From positions 186,001 to 250,000 of the forward strand of contig NZ_AP022849.1 in NCBI RefSeq assembly GCF_011764485.1: DNA of 64,000 nt. Direction: 5' to 3'. The notes beneath the pieces were generated by a model. It did no database searches and was not told the DNA's origin. It was given only the letters and a program-made list of their open reading frames with translations. Numbering within the stretch: position 1 is the stretch's first letter; every line of letters starts with the position of its first letter. Source of the stretch: Bosea sp. ANAM02. GTDB taxonomy: Bacteria; Pseudomonadota; Alphaproteobacteria; Rhizobiales; Beijerinckiaceae. Position numbers and translations under genes: made by a program. Shown here one piece after another: positions 9,639-18,849 of this stretch.

Positions 9639-10340
9639 ATGACCAAGCACGTCCTGAAGGCGCGAATCTGCTCTGATGATGGCGTTTGCGACTGCACGAG
9701 ATTCCGCGGCGAAGGCTGCCAGCTGATTTGTGAAGCCTGCGGCGGGGTGCGCGATTTGAACTTCTCGTCGTTGACGAGCGCCTGCCCAGGGCAACTGATG
9801 ACCGAAGATCAGAAGGCCAAGGTCGAGGGTTGTGTTCTCGATTTTCGCGACGGCGAATGGCTCGATCTACGACCACCACTGACCCTTCAGGAGATGATCT
9901 CCCTCTGCGACCAGCACATCCTCGACGCAGCTGGCTTCGACGTCATCCGTCTCGACGAATTCAACTATTCGCCGCCGACCCTCGGCCTGACCGTCTGGCG
10001 CCGCGACGGCAAATCCTCCAGTCCGACCATCTTCCTGGATGTGACGATCCTCGCCGGGGATTACGACTATGTGGCGGTCAGGACGGTCGAGGAGGAGGGG
10101 CTTGCCATGCCGACCTTGATCACTCATCACGCAATCAATCCGTGGCTCAGTCGGTACGCAATGAAGCACCGGCTCAAAGAGGTGCAGATACGGGAGATCA
10201 TGGGCAACGACAGCTCGATCTCGGTTCGCACCAGCACAGCCCCGCTGCTGGTCTATACGTCGAAAATGATCAAGAGGGCCGCCGCCCAAGCGAAGGTCTA
10301 TTGCCTGCCCGGCTTGTCAGGAACGGCCTCGCATTTGTAG
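9639..10340 (+). CDS. hypothetical Cys-rich N-terminal protein
   Basis: A 233-residue protein. The ATG at 9639 is chosen because AAGGAGA lies about ten bases upstream. The first 45 residues contain seven Cys (CSDDGVCDCTRF, GCQLICEACGG), a possible metal-binding knuckle. The rest is a soluble alpha/beta protein ending in SGTASHL. No known family is recognised. Its 3' end overlaps the convergent small gene at 10298-10498 by 43 bases. It is isolated from rtcB by the hairpin upstream, so separate expression is likely. Confidence 0.6.
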   Translation: MTKHVLKARICSDDGVCDCTRFRGEGCQLICEACGGVRDLNFSSLTSACPGQLMTEDQKAKVEGCVLDFRDGEWLDLRPPLTLQEMISLCDQHILDAAGFDVIRLDEFNYSPPTLGLTVWRRDGKSSSPTIFLDVTILAGDYDYVAVRTVEEEGLAMPTLITHHAINPWLSRYAMKHRLKEVQIREIMGNDSSISVRTSTAPLLVYTSKMIKRAAAQAKVYCLPGLSGTASHL

Positions 10341-10498
10341 CGGACCGACAGGCTCTGATCTGCCCAGGTCTCGTGACCGGTCGCCTGCGCGTGCCGCGCT
10401 GCAACGGCCATGGCGTTCTTCGCCACCCAGATTGCGGTCGAGCCTGCACAGGTGAAGCAGCCTGCCATGACGTCCACAGAGGTCGATCGGGTCAGCAT
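10298..10498 (-). CDS. small hypothetical protein downstream of folA
   Basis: A 66-residue protein (MLTRSTSVDVMAGCFTCAGS...) with a CxxC pair near residues 14-17. Its start overlaps the end of the dihydrofolate reductase gene by 7 bases, consistent with a place at the end of the thyA cluster. The 3' end overlaps the convergent gene. The composition (Ala-rich helix, EAVPDKPG tail) looks like a real small protein, but no family is recognised. Confidence 0.45.
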   Translation of the reverse strand: MLTRSTSVDVMAGCFTCAGSTAIWVAKNAMAVAARHAQATGHETWADQSLSVRYKCEAVPDKPGRQ

Positions 10499-10995
10499 GC
10501 GGTCCTCCTTTGCCAGATCTCGTGCCTGAGCTCGCCGACTTGGTCGTAGCGGGTGCGCTGGAAGCTCCCCGGGAATGGCTCCAAGAACACGTCACATCGA
10601 TGCCGTCCGGGAATTCGGGTGGCGATGATCCGATCGGTGTGGGGGCGGGATGCCGCGTAGATCTCGCAACCGCCGGCTACGATCAGCTCCTCGGCACCGA
10701 GTTCGAGAGCTCGGGAAAAGGCCGCAGCATAGCTCTGCTCGAAGAACACCCCGTCAATGGCCTCAGGAGCCTGCCTGGTGAGGACGATGCTCGTCCGGCC
10801 AGGCAGAGGCTTGCCGATCGACTCGAAGGTTGTGCGGCCCATTAAAAGCACGCGGCCGAGCGTCATCCGCCGGAAGTAAGCCAAGTCGGCTGGATAGTGC
10901 CACGCGAGCTTCCCAGCGCGTCCGATCCCGCGATCGTCATCAAGCGCGACGATCTGGGTTAGGGTGAGCCCGCTGGGGAGGACGAGGCCGGTCAT
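10492..10995 (-). CDS. folA: dihydrofolate reductase
   Basis: A 167-residue enzyme that reduces dihydrofolate to tetrahydrofolate with NADPH. The ATG at 10995 overlaps the previous stop (ATGA), and the usual DHFR N-terminus follows at once (TQIVALDDDRGIGRAGKLAW). Family motifs include W-HYPADLAYFRRMT, LLMGRTTFESIGKPLPGR and the later glycine pair in LIVAGGCEIY. Length is typical for bacterial DHFR (about 160). Pairing with thyA two genes upstream makes a complete dTMP synthesis cycle, as in phages and large plasmids. Confidence 0.9.
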   Translation of the reverse strand: MTGLVLPSGLTLTQIVALDDDRGIGRAGKLAWHYPADLAYFRRMTLGRVLLMGRTTFESIGKPLPGRTSIVLTRQAPEAIDGVFFEQSYAAAFSRALELGAEELIVAGGCEIYAASRPHTDRIIATRIPGRHRCDVFLEPFPGSFQRTRYDQVGELRHEIWQRRTAC

Positions 10996-11828
10996 GCCGG
11001 CTCTCCCGCGCACGCCACGCCGCATTCGGAGTCCGAGGGCTCCCATTCGTCTTCGAAGAAGGTCGGTGCGCGCCTGGCCTCGTCGACGAGCTTCTGCATC
11101 GAGTCGCGGCGATCGAAGCGTCCAAAGCGAGCTTCCTTGTCGAGCCACCAGGACACGTCATCTGGATGGATGCGAATGCGGTTGATCCGGTCAGCGCGCG
11201 CCATGGCGAAGCAATGCGTGCAATTACCGACGCCTCGTGGCAGCTGCAGGTCGAATTCCTGCGCAGCCCAGAACGCGTTGATATCGTCCTTGCGCATCTT
11301 GGCCTTGGCCAGCGGATAGATGACACGGCGGCCGTGCTTTTCGGCGTTCTCCAGGCCGTTCAGGATGCGAATGCCCTCGTCATCCCGAAGGCCGATCGCT
11401 TCGAGATAATTGCCAGGCTCTCCGTGACCGAGAGAGCGCATCAGCGAGAACATGGGGAGCACCTTAAGGAACTGGGTGCACCAGCGTTCCTTCCAGTTCG
11501 GCACGCGCTTCTTCTTTTCGATCAGCGCAGCGAAAGGCTCACCATCGCGGCTCGCAGAATTGTAGCCGACGATCTCGAAGCCGGGCGCCTCGGCGCACCA
11601 TTCGATCCAGTAGATATGGATCCCCCATCGGGTGCCGCACTCATGGACGAAGCGCAGGGTTTCCTCGCGCTCCTTTCCCGTATTGGCGAAGGCGACGACG
11701 ATGTTTTCAGGAAGGCGGCCGTCATGGGCGTCGATGATCGCCTTGAGCATGCGTGCGCTGGTGCGGCCTCCAGAGAAGCTGATCAGCGCGGTCCCCTGTA
11801 GCAGGAATGGATTGGGCTTGATGGTCAT
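10992..11828 (-). CDS. PP-loop (PAPS reductase-like) protein
   Basis: A 278-residue protein with the PP-loop ATP pyrophosphatase motif SFSGGRTSARML near the N-terminus and two closely spaced Cys late in the protein (GNCTHCF). It belongs to the adenine nucleotide alpha-hydrolase/PAPS reductase superfamily. Members adenylate or reduce sulfur donors or modify nucleic acids; many phage and plasmid copies have unknown substrates. It lies between thyA and folA with a 4-base overlap to folA and only eight bases after thyA, so it is in the same transcript. That context favours a nucleotide- or DNA-linked role over sulfate assimilation, but this is inference. Confidence 0.75.
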   Translation of the reverse strand: MTIKPNPFLLQGTALISFSGGRTSARMLKAIIDAHDGRLPENIVVAFANTGKEREETLRFVHECGTRWGIHIYWIEWCAEAPGFEIVGYNSASRDGEPFAALIEKKKRVPNWKERWCTQFLKVLPMFSLMRSLGHGEPGNYLEAIGLRDDEGIRILNGLENAEKHGRRVIYPLAKAKMRKDDINAFWAAQEFDLQLPRGVGNCTHCFAMARADRINRIRIHPDDVSWWLDKEARFGRFDRRDSMQKLVDEARRAPTFFEDEWEPSDSECGVACAGEPA

Positions 11829-11836
11829 GGCGGATC

Positions 11837-12667
11837 TCAGACCGCCACGTCCATCTTGATCGCGGGATGAGGGTCGTAATCCTCGATCACGATGTCCTCG
11901 AAGCGGAAGGCGAAGAGGTCCTTCACGTCCGGATTGAGCCGGAGCTTCGGCATCGGCCGCGGCGCCCGAGCAAGCTGCTCCTTCAGCGCCTTCTCGTGGT
12001 TCCGATAGACATGCACGTCGCCGAGCGAATGAATGAATTCGCCTGCGATCCTGCCGGTGGCCTGCGCCATCATGGCGAGCAGGATGGCGTAGCTGGCAAC
12101 GTTGAAGGCCCAGCCCAAGCCGGAATCACAGCTGCGCTGGGTCAGCATGAGGTGGAGCCGGTTGTCGCTGGTGCAAAACAGCTGGACGAGGCAGTGGCAC
12201 GGCGCCAGGGCCATCTTCGGGATGTCCGCGGGGTTCCAGGCCGAGATGATGGTGCGGCGCGAAGCCGGATTGTTCTTGATGTCGGCGATGGCGTTGGCGA
12301 TCTGGTCGATTGTGCCGCCTTCCGGCGTTTCCCATCGCCTCCATTGCTGGCCGTACACTGGACCGAGCTCAAGATCCTTGTCGGCCCACTCGTCCCAGAT
12401 GGTGACGCCGTTCTCCTTCAGATAGCGAATGTTGGTGTCGCCTTTCAGGAACCAGAGCAGCTCGTGGATCACTGACTTCAGATGGATCCTCTTCGTCGTC
12501 AGCAGCGGGAAGCCGTCTGCGAGGTCGAAACGCAGCTGTTCGCCGAACAGCGCCTTCGTACCGACCCCGGTGCGATCCATACGCCTATCGCCCTTTTCGA
12601 GGATCTTTCGAATGAGCGCGGCATATTGATTATCGACGTGGCGGGGATCGTCACAAGGAATGGACAT
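11837..12667 (-). CDS. thyA: thymidylate synthase
   Basis: A 276-residue ThyA that methylates dUMP to dTMP with methylene-tetrahydrofolate. The catalytic Cys157 is in [11 protein letters not shown]. The Arg-binding segment [25 protein letters not shown] and [17 protein letters not shown] are all present; the last has GWAFN where most enzymes have GLPFN. The start at 12667 ([11 protein letters not shown]) gives normal length; upstream sequence reads like non-coding. It heads a minus-strand operon with the PP-loop gene and folA. The divergent gap to 12785 carries an AATCCTT element and promoter-like boxes. Confidence 0.93.
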   Translation of the reverse strand: MSIPCDDPRHVDNQYAALIRKILEKGDRRMDRTGVGTKALFGEQLRFDLADGFPLLTTKRIHLKSVIHELLWFLKGDTNIRYLKENGVTIWDEWADKDLELGPVYGQQWRRWETPEGGTIDQIANAIADIKNNPASRRTIISAWNPADIPKMALAPCHCLVQLFCTSDNRLHLMLTQRSCDSGLGWAFNVASYAILLAMMAQATGRIAGEFIHSLGDVHVYRNHEKALKEQLARAPRPMPKLRLNPDVKDLFAFRFEDIVIEDYDPHPAIKMDVAV

Positions 12668-12705
12668 TGAATCGTCTCCGATCTTTCGTCGAAGACAGTC
12701 CTCTG

Positions 12706-12755
12706 GTGGATTACAAGTCACAATCCTTGTTTCGCGCCCCGTCCACCGATTATCG
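12706..12755 (+). promoter_or_regulatory. promoter-like boxes with AATCCTT element before 12785
   Basis: GGATT (12708-12712) and CAATCCTT (12721-12728) form an inverted pair. TTGTTT (12727-12732), 17 bases, and TTATCG (12750-12755) resemble -35 and -10 boxes 30 bases before the GTG at 12785. The AATCCTTG element overlaps the -35 box. A very similar layout occurs at 36309-36342. Confidence 0.45.
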
Positions 12756-12784
12756 TAGCTTGATCCGTTGAAAGGAATCGCGAC

Positions 12785-13114
12785 GTGGCCAAGAACATCG
12801 AACGCATGCGACGGCTTCTGGTCGTGGCTTGCGACGCAGCTCACATCTCGGGCGCGCCGACCTATGACGGGAACGCCAAGCTCTTCAGGTTGCCCGGGAG
12901 CAGCATCGAGATCGCGGTCGAGCTGGGCAAGGACGGCTACGTCTACCGGCTGCGGGAGATCTACGAGGTCCCAGACCTACAGGCTGGTGGCGCCAGGCCC
13001 GTTCGCAACGAGCTTGCGACCCTGCCGGTCGGAAGCGAGGTTGAGGTCGCCCGCCGCGCGGTCGTTCATCTCGTCGGCAGCCGTGTCAACTCCGCGCTTG
13101 ATGCGGCCGCCTAG
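12785..13114 (+). CDS. hypothetical protein
   Basis: A 109-residue protein starting at a GTG preceded by GAAAGGAA. The N-terminus is basic ([12 protein letters not shown]) and the rest is a mixed beta-rich fold ([17 protein letters not shown]) ending in an Ala-rich tail. No family is recognised. It is divergent from thyA and shares that control region. Confidence 0.55.
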   Translation: MAKNIERMRRLLVVACDAAHISGAPTYDGNAKLFRLPGSSIEIAVELGKDGYVYRLREIYEVPDLQAGGARPVRNELATLPVGSEVEVARRAVVHLVGSRVNSALDAAA

Positions 13115-13162
13115 CAGGCCTGAGCGCCTTCGATCTCTTTCAATGCCCAAGGGCAAGGAACA

Positions 13163-14362
13163 ATGATGTCCGAAGCCGCCTCGCTCGATCTCGGCCGCAT
13201 CGAATTTCGTCTCGAAGCGGAGAATGGGCTTTCCACCTTGTCTGTCACAGGGGAAGGCGCCCGAAAGTGCTACGCGCCGATATCGTTGCAGCTTGCAAAC
13301 AACCAGATCTTTAGCGGCTTAAATGCCCCGCTATACGGCATCCTTGATCGACCGTTCGTCGACTGGAAGGGCGCAGCGGTGCAACCCAGTCGCATGGCTG
13401 TGCCAGCATCCCTTTGGGCACATGTCAGCGGATTATTCCAGGAGCTCTACGGTCGCGAGGCCGCATGGGAAGAGCGCAAGGCTTTCCTCGAGGCGATCCG
13501 GAACAAGGCGATCGGCTCATCGATAGTGCAACTTTGGGGCGTTGGAGACATTGACTTCGACGCGCTCCATGCCCTGCCCTACGACAATCGCGGCAGTGAG
13601 CTGATGCCTCTGGAACACTACAACTGGCTGGCCGAACCCACCGTCAGCGCCCAGGCCGTCAAGCGCTTCGTCCTCACGCATCCGATCCTCGCCGCTTTCG
13701 CGATGAACGGCTCCGAGTTGTTCGACATTGCAAAGGGGTACTCCACGCCCGAGGCGGCATACGAGGCGATCCTGTCTTCCATCGAGACGGTCGGGTTCAC
13801 CGGGAATGGCGGAGGCTGGAAGCGCGAGGTCGGGTCGATCTCGCGTGAGACACTGGCTCGCCTCGCTGATCTTCCGGGGGTACGCGTGTCGTTCGATGAG
13901 GACGACCTCTATTTCACCAGCGATTTTCTGGCACTCGCTCGCCGTCTCAAGCCGAATTCGCTTCCTCGCACCGTAACGGGACTCGTCAACGTGGTCGAAG
14001 CCAGTCGCTGCGTGAAGGGTCTCCTGGAGCGTCTCTCGGTTACAGAGGCCTTGGAGATGGGGCAAGGCTTCGGTTTCCATCTCAGCGACGCCGAGATCCA
14101 GCAGATGTTCCGGGACGTGGACTTCGACAAGGCGCCCGGAATGATCACCACGATTGCCATGGGCGGTGTTCCCTTCCTTGGAGCGTATGGAGCCCTGCTT
14201 GAGGAAAGATGGGATCTGGTGCGCGAGCCCAGTGCGGATGTTGGCGGCTTCGCCTTCTCAGCTCTGCGGGAGGCTCTGCTCCGTGACGGCTTCATTTCCG
14301 TTTCCGAGAAGGCCAAGGAAGCCGTTCTCGAATTCGAGGGCCTCTCGGCGCCCCATCCCTGA
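13163..14362 (+). CDS. hypothetical protein
   Basis: A 399-residue soluble protein beginning MMSEAASLDLGRIEF, with AAGGAAC upstream. It has an N-terminal beta-rich part and a longer alpha/beta remainder with Leu-rich helices. No signal peptide, membrane segment, nucleotide-binding loop or metal motif is evident, and I do not recognise a family. It precedes another unrecognised long gene on the same strand 63 bases later; they may be cotranscribed. Confidence 0.6.
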   Translation: MMSEAASLDLGRIEFRLEAENGLSTLSVTGEGARKCYAPISLQLANNQIFSGLNAPLYGILDRPFVDWKGAAVQPSRMAVPASLWAHVSGLFQELYGREAAWEERKAFLEAIRNKAIGSSIVQLWGVGDIDFDALHALPYDNRGSELMPLEHYNWLAEPTVSAQAVKRFVLTHPILAAFAMNGSELFDIAKGYSTPEAAYEAILSSIETVGFTGNGGGWKREVGSISRETLARLADLPGVRVSFDEDDLYFTSDFLALARRLKPNSLPRTVTGLVNVVEASRCVKGLLERLSVTEALEMGQGFGFHLSDAEIQQMFRDVDFDKAPGMITTIAMGGVPFLGAYGALLEERWDLVREPSADVGGFAFSALREALLRDGFISVSEKAKEAVLEFEGLSAPHP

Positions 14363-14425
14363 CTGCTTCGCTTGTTGCTTGCACCGTCTCCGAGCATCCT
14401 CGGTGGAATCGATTGGAGATAAGGC

Positions 14426-15877
14426 ATGGCAACGGCGAACCAGGTACGCGCCCTTCGGTTTGAAGAAAGCACGCTGCGCCGGCTGTCCGCCGGCCTTCGG
14501 AACGCGACGGCGCTCGTCATCGCGCCGCAGCGCTCGCCCTTCGACAATTTCGGCGTCCTCGCTGCTCGCAATCTCGCCCCGCGCAAGCGGCCGGCGCTCG
14601 ATTCCGGCTTCACCGTCAAGGACGCTCGGGAACGCATTACCGAGTTCCTCGACAACACCTTCCGTCCCGAGAGCCTGTTCGAGCTCGTTGGCTACCTCCG
14701 CCAGCGTCTGCTTCATATCGAGCATCGGCGTCAGCCCGACGGCGGCAGCGCGAACTACCTCATTGACGGGGTGAGCAAGCAGAGCGTGCTGGCGGCTTCC
14801 GTCGATCGCCGTCTCTCGCGCCCTGGCCTTGCGCGCATGTTCGGTCGCACCCTCGATGCCGAAGTCGAAGCGGCCGCCCGGATGCGCGTCCAGCAGGAAA
14901 CCCCGGAGCAGACCGAAGCGCGTCGCCTGCGCTCTTTCAACGCTACCCGACTGCGCGGGCGCGCCGGCGATCCGGATGCTCCGCCTTTCGGCGACTGGGA
15001 CGACATGCGCTTCTCGGCGCAGTCGATGTTCCGTGGCCGCGAGATCACGGTGCAGGGCACCGAGGTCTGGGCAGGTTTCGAGCTTGCTCGGGCTTCCGAC
15101 GATCCGGCTGCGAACCTGCGCCTCTATCGCGATCTCCGCGCACAGGGCCACAACGTCATCGTCCCCGCGAAGACGCGTGAGGATGCCGAGGCCGGCCGCT
15201 TCGTTCCCGGCATGCCGCTCGTGGCTCGCGAAGGCGCCGTCCGCACCCGTCTGATCGCGAAGTCGCTGAGCTACGCCAAGCTGACCGAGACCTTCAAGCA
15301 GTCGCCCTTCGCCTATTTCGAGGAGATGGCGCGCCGCATGGGTCGTCAGACGCCGGCGCCCAACAAGGTGGTCGAGCTCGCGGCCTTCCGCGATCGCTTC
15401 CGTCGGGTCGAGTCGCCGGAGCCCATCCAGCCTGCTATCCGTCCGGAAGTTGTCCGCCAGGTCCTGATCCGCATCGGCGTCGAGCAGCTCACGGTGTTCG
15501 ATCCCAGCACCGGGCACGAGCATCCGTTCGATCCGACGAAGCTCCCGGCCGGGCGTTACAACAAGGAGGACGGGTTCGGGCTGCCTGCGGGCTTTGTCCT
15601 TGTGGACGCCGACGGCGGCTATGCGCACCTCGACGAGGATGAGCGCTACCACAACGCCTTCGGACCTGCCCTGGTGCCTCCCAAGGGCTCTCAGGAGCCG
15701 CCGCGCTGGGCCATGAACGGGGAGTTTCTCACGAAGGTCGAATTCCAGGCTCGCACGACCTATGAGCGCCTCCTGGATCGGACCCCCGCACGGCCCGAGC
15801 CGGAACCGGAACCTGATCTGGGGCCGAAGTTCCTCCCGGAGCCGACGCCGCCCCGTCCCGGCGCCCGCAAGCGCTAA
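14426..15877 (+). CDS. hypothetical protein with Pro/Glu-rich tail
   Basis: A 483-residue, Arg-rich soluble protein starting MATANQVRALRFEES. The last 40 residues are low-complexity Pro/Glu then Pro/Arg (ARPEPEPEPDLGPKFLPEP), likely disordered. The body is largely helical in the first 350 residues. No motif or family is recognised. The stop lies only three bases before the end of the convergent metallopeptidase gene. Confidence 0.6.
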   Translation: MATANQVRALRFEESTLRRLSAGLRNATALVIAPQRSPFDNFGVLAARNLAPRKRPALDSGFTVKDARERITEFLDNTFRPESLFELVGYLRQRLLHIEHRRQPDGGSANYLIDGVSKQSVLAASVDRRLSRPGLARMFGRTLDAEVEAAARMRVQQETPEQTEARRLRSFNATRLRGRAGDPDAPPFGDWDDMRFSAQSMFRGREITVQGTEVWAGFELARASDDPAANLRLYRDLRAQGHNVIVPAKTREDAEAGRFVPGMPLVAREGAVRTRLIAKSLSYAKLTETFKQSPFAYFEEMARRMGRQTPAPNKVVELAAFRDRFRRVESPEPIQPAIRPEVVRQVLIRIGVEQLTVFDPSTGHEHPFDPTKLPAGRYNKEDGFGLPAGFVLVDADGGYAHLDEDERYHNAFGPALVPPKGSQEPPRWAMNGEFLTKVEFQARTTYERLLDRTPARPEPEPEPDLGPKFLPEPTPPRPGARKR

Positions 15878-15880
15878 GGG

Positions 15881-16381
15881 TTACCAGTCAAGATCGCAGT
15901 ACGGCACAGAGGGCGCCTTCCGGACCAACCGGGCGGCGCCCTTCTCCGTAAGGACGCCGAAGACCTGGGCACTTCGCGAAAGATCCTGCACATCCAGCCC
16001 GAGAAACTCGGCGTAGAGCTCGATTACCGCCACCACGAAGCTCTCCCCATGCGCGGGCTCGCCAGCCGCCACATCAGGAAATGTCACGAGATGAGCAAGC
16101 TCGTGGAGAATGGTGTGTTTCGTCCGCCCCCAGTCCGCGATCGAGATCAGTCCGCCTGGCGTGGCATAGCAATCGCCTGTCCCCGTGAAGCGTAGGGAAC
16201 TGACCGATATCGCGCGGCTGCGAACCACCAGGCGAATGAACGCAGCGCATTCGTCGCGCGACATGATCTCCGGGCGCGCTCGGCTGTCGACGCAGGCGCG
16301 CTCCCAATCATAGACGCGCTTCTGCAGCGGATCATCGTCGGGGCCGAAGCTCCTCTGCGCGTTCCTGGTCGAGCTATTCAT
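15881..16381 (-). CDS. small HExxH metallopeptidase-like protein
   Basis: A 166-residue protein with TILHELAHLVTF, giving H93-E94-x-x-H97, and a third ligand candidate His111 in AHGESFVVAVIELY. This HExxH-x13-HGxxF layout is that of small zincin-like putative metallohydrolases common on plasmids, phages and actinobacterial genomes. No signal peptide is present, so it should act in the cytoplasm. It stands alone on the minus strand. It is one of three HExxH proteins in this window. Substrate unknown. Confidence 0.65.
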   Translation of the reverse strand: MNSSTRNAQRSFGPDDDPLQKRVYDWERACVDSRARPEIMSRDECAAFIRLVVRSRAISVSSLRFTGTGDCYATPGGLISIADWGRTKHTILHELAHLVTFPDVAAGEPAHGESFVVAVIELYAEFLGLDVQDLSRSAQVFGVLTEKGAARLVRKAPSVPYCDLDW

Positions 16382-16509
16382 CGAGGATCCTCGGGGGCGG
16401 CGAACGCGCGTAGCGCTTCCGGAAAATATTTTCGTGGATTCTGGTTGTGCATTTCAAGGACCGCTCGCACGCTGCTTGGGACAAACTGCCGAAGCGCGGA
16501 GACGAATCG

Positions 16510-17061
16510 ATGAACGGACGCCAGATCAACGTCGAGAAGGCGGAATACATGAAGGCGGTCAATGGCAGCATGGCGGCCAGCTTCGGCGTGGGCTTCATGA
16601 AGGTTCACAACGATATCGACCCGCACCTCGCGATCATGAGCCAGGCGCTCGCCGATGGAATCTTCGCCGATGATTTCGTGGACCGGCTTTCGAAGACCTA
16701 CGGCTTCGTCCGCGCCGAGGGCGATACCAGTCTCGAAAACGCGCGGGCCGAAAACCTCCGCATCGCGGCCCTCGCGAACTATGTGCGCGAGGATGAAGGC
16801 TGGGCGATCGGCGGGGACGGCGCGGTCTATCGCGCCGGGGCCGGCGGCGTGTTCAAGATGGAGGCCATCACCTCGCGGACCGGAAGCTGGGGCTTCGGCG
16901 CCTTCTTCTCCGAGGATGCCGAGCTCTCTCTCGATGACGACGGCTTCGCGACCGTGTCGGGAGGAACCTTCGACTTCCTCGGCGGTGGCGTCGACATCCA
17001 CAATGCCGTCGCCCACTACGAAGCGCGCCTGGAGATGACCCAGGCCCCCGGTCTGCACTGA
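16510..17061 (+). CDS. hypothetical protein
   Basis: A 183-residue protein from the ATG at 16510 (MNGRQINVEKAEYMK), preceded by a weak GGAGA. A GTG at 16447 in the same frame would add 21 residues; I prefer 16510 because TTCGTGGATTCTGG just before 16447 looks like control sequence. The second half is Gly- and acid-rich (GGGVDIHNAVAHYE). No family is recognised. It is convergent with the radical SAM gene, with a long perfect hairpin between them. Confidence 0.55.
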   Translation: MNGRQINVEKAEYMKAVNGSMAASFGVGFMKVHNDIDPHLAIMSQALADGIFADDFVDRLSKTYGFVRAEGDTSLENARAENLRIAALANYVREDEGWAIGGDGAVYRAGAGGVFKMEAITSRTGSWGFGAFFSEDAELSLDDDGFATVSGGTFDFLGGGVDIHNAVAHYEARLEMTQAPGLH

Positions 17062-17070
17062 TCCGGAACG

Positions 17071-17105
17071 CTCCGGCCTCGTGATTTCAGGTCACGAGGC
17101 CGGAG
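17071..17105. terminator. perfect 14-bp hairpin between convergent genes
   Basis: CTCCGGCCTCGTGA (17071-17084) and TCACGAGGCCGGAG (17092-17105) pair perfectly around a seven-base loop. The right arm covers the stop and last codons of the gene at 17092-18075. There is no T tract on either side, so it is terminator-like or an RNA-stabilising hairpin. Confidence 0.6.
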
Positions 17106-18075
17106 CAAATAGATCGCCCTGATTGGGCCCGACAACACGGCTCGCCTTGTAGCCGCCGTCATAGGATTTCCACGGGACTGCTCGATACAGTCCTGTCACG
17201 ACCCAACGCTGGAACCTCTTCAGGTCCCTCCGGCTGTTGTCGAAAACCATCGGGTAAGGGCGTATCCCACGCGCGACCATGCGGTCGAACCGGTGGAATA
17301 TCCGCTCCCAGGTTTCCTTCTTGTCGAAACCGACCAGCATAAAAGTCATGAGGTGGGACGGCGGGACGCCATGGCGTTCCAGTGTGTCGACGCCGCGGAA
17401 GAAGACCTCCTCGTCCTTGAGATTATCCCACGCGGTGTAGAGCCGGCGCTTGGTGAATCCGTCATCGCGGTATTCAACCGACGAAAGCGCAGAGGCGACC
17501 TCGTCCGTCATCGCGCGGACATTGATCCCCTGCGTAAAGCTGACCTTGAAGCCGCCGTCGCGGATTTCCGCCATCCGCTCTTCCCAGCCCGGCGCGCCGA
17601 AGAAGTCGTTATCGAGCAGGTGAAGGTTCCGGGGCCATGGGTCGCCGCGCCAGATATCGGCGATCGACGCGACCGAGCGCGGCTTTCCCTCCTTCCCGGG
17701 CACGACGCAGAACTTGCACGAAAGCCTGCAGCCGCGCTGGGTGAAGCCGATGCTCGCGTTGAAATCTGGATAGAGCGCGTAATCGAGACCGCTCTCGACG
17801 AAGCCCGGGATTTCCTCGACGGTCGCGATGCGGCCGCTTCCGGTTCCACCCAGCAGGGCGCCCGGCCATTCAGCCTCAAAGCGCCGAACCCGCTCCTCGG
17901 AGAACTTGAAGATCGCACCGCCATAGACAGCGTCATAGGCAGGCTCGTCGAGATGACGGTATGGCGACCTTGTGAAATGGATCACGTCACCGCGGGCGCG
18001 ATGCCAGGCCGAGATCTTCATCAAGGCCAAGTTCGGCAGCTTTCCATCGAGCTGGGTGATTCGAATATGGCGCAT
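17092..18075 (-). CDS. radical SAM protein
   Basis: A 327-residue protein with the radical SAM cluster motif CRLSCKFC (Cys-x3-Cys-x2-Cys) in GFTQRGCRLSCKFCVVPG, which binds a 4Fe-4S cluster and S-adenosylmethionine. The N-terminal 100 residues resemble a cobalamin-binding-like region that is shortened (YDAVYGGAIFKFSEE). The later part, FTQGINVRAMTDE and LMTFMLVGFDKKET, fits the TIM-barrel strands of MiaB/Elp3-like proteins. Copies of this kind occur on plasmids and phages with unknown substrates. The upstream gap holds CAATCCTT at 18154. Confidence 0.8.
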   Translation of the reverse strand: MRHIRITQLDGKLPNLALMKISAWHRARGDVIHFTRSPYRHLDEPAYDAVYGGAIFKFSEERVRRFEAEWPGALLGGTGSGRIATVEEIPGFVESGLDYALYPDFNASIGFTQRGCRLSCKFCVVPGKEGKPRSVASIADIWRGDPWPRNLHLLDNDFFGAPGWEERMAEIRDGGFKVSFTQGINVRAMTDEVASALSSVEYRDDGFTKRRLYTAWDNLKDEEVFFRGVDTLERHGVPPSHLMTFMLVGFDKKETWERIFHRFDRMVARGIRPYPMVFDNSRRDLKRFQRWVVTGLYRAVPWKSYDGGYKASRVVGPNQGDLFAPAS

Positions 18076-18153
18076 CGACTCTTTCGCCGCCTGGTCTCAT
18101 CAGATTGGCATCGACGATCGGATGTCTTTGGCCGGTTTGAAAGACCCGGCACG

Positions 18154-18161
18154 CAATCCTT
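18154..18161. promoter_or_regulatory. CAATCCTT element
   Basis: CAATCCTT followed by TGGTGGATAG in the gap between the divergent radical SAM gene and the gene at 18220. It is one copy of the window-wide intergenic element. Confidence 0.45.
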
Positions 18162-18219
18162 TGGTGGATAGCCGAAGACAATTCGTGGCGCTGCCTTATC
18201 CGACTGGTTAGTTTCATCG

Positions 18220-18849
18220 GTGTGGAAGTCCGATGGTGAGGCCAGAAGGTTGCTGCCGAGAACGCTCAGCGAGACATTGTCCAACGTGATGGGGGTCCCC
18301 GCCTCGACGGCGGTGATCTTCATGCGTCAGCTGCGCGAGGCCAAGCTCCTGTCCAAGTCTGGCCGTGGGCGTGCCGCCGCTGATATGACCCCACTTGATG
18401 CCGCGCGTGCGATGGTCGCGATGGCGGCAACGCCCCGCCCGTTCCATGCGGTCGAGGCTCATGATCAGTTCGCGAACACCAAGCTCGCTCAACACTCCAC
18501 CGGTGGGCTTTTGGACACGCTGCCCGAGACCGACGGGATCAGCGCCGTCGCCGCTCTGATCGAGCGATATGTGAACGGGCAGGTCGACCAGCACTTCAAA
18601 ACGACGGGGGTGACCTGGGAGGCGCGAGCCTCGGCGGTGGACCTCGTGTTCATGGTCACGCCGCCGGTTTCGATCCAGTTCCGGATTGTGGTGAATAACC
18701 AGCTCGTCGAGAGCCGCAACTACATCCAGGAGGGCGCCGTCGCGCCGCAGGCTGATCTACGCGAGTATCGCAGGCTCAGCGGGCGGACCTTCATGGCGCT
18801 CGCTGACGCCTTCAATGCCTTCATGCGCGAGGATTTCCTCAGCGCTTGA
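18220..18849 (+). CDS. putative winged-helix DNA-binding protein
   Basis: A 209-residue protein from a GTG. Residues 15-60 (SETLSNVMGVPASTAVIF, then REAKLLSKSGRG) look like a winged helix-turn-helix with a basic wing. The remaining 150 residues are an alpha/beta domain, ending LADAFNAFMREDFLSA. It could be a regulator, but no exact family is recognised. Its end overlaps the convergent exported protein by 11 bases. Confidence 0.5.
   Translation: MWKSDGEARRLLPRTLSETLSNVMGVPASTAVIFMRQLREAKLLSKSGRGRAAADMTPLDAARAMVAMAATPRPFHAVEAHDQFANTKLAQHSTGGLLDTLPETDGISAVAALIERYVNGQVDQHFKTTGVTWEARASAVDLVFMVTPPVSIQFRIVVNNQLVESRNYIQEGAVAPQADLREYRRLSGRTFMALADAFNAFMREDFLSA

Noticed and set aside
14258..15652. 464-residue open frame opposite the gene at 14426
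   Set aside because: The plus-strand frame has natural codon use and a normal start; the antisense frame is Arg/His/Leu-rich shadow sequence.
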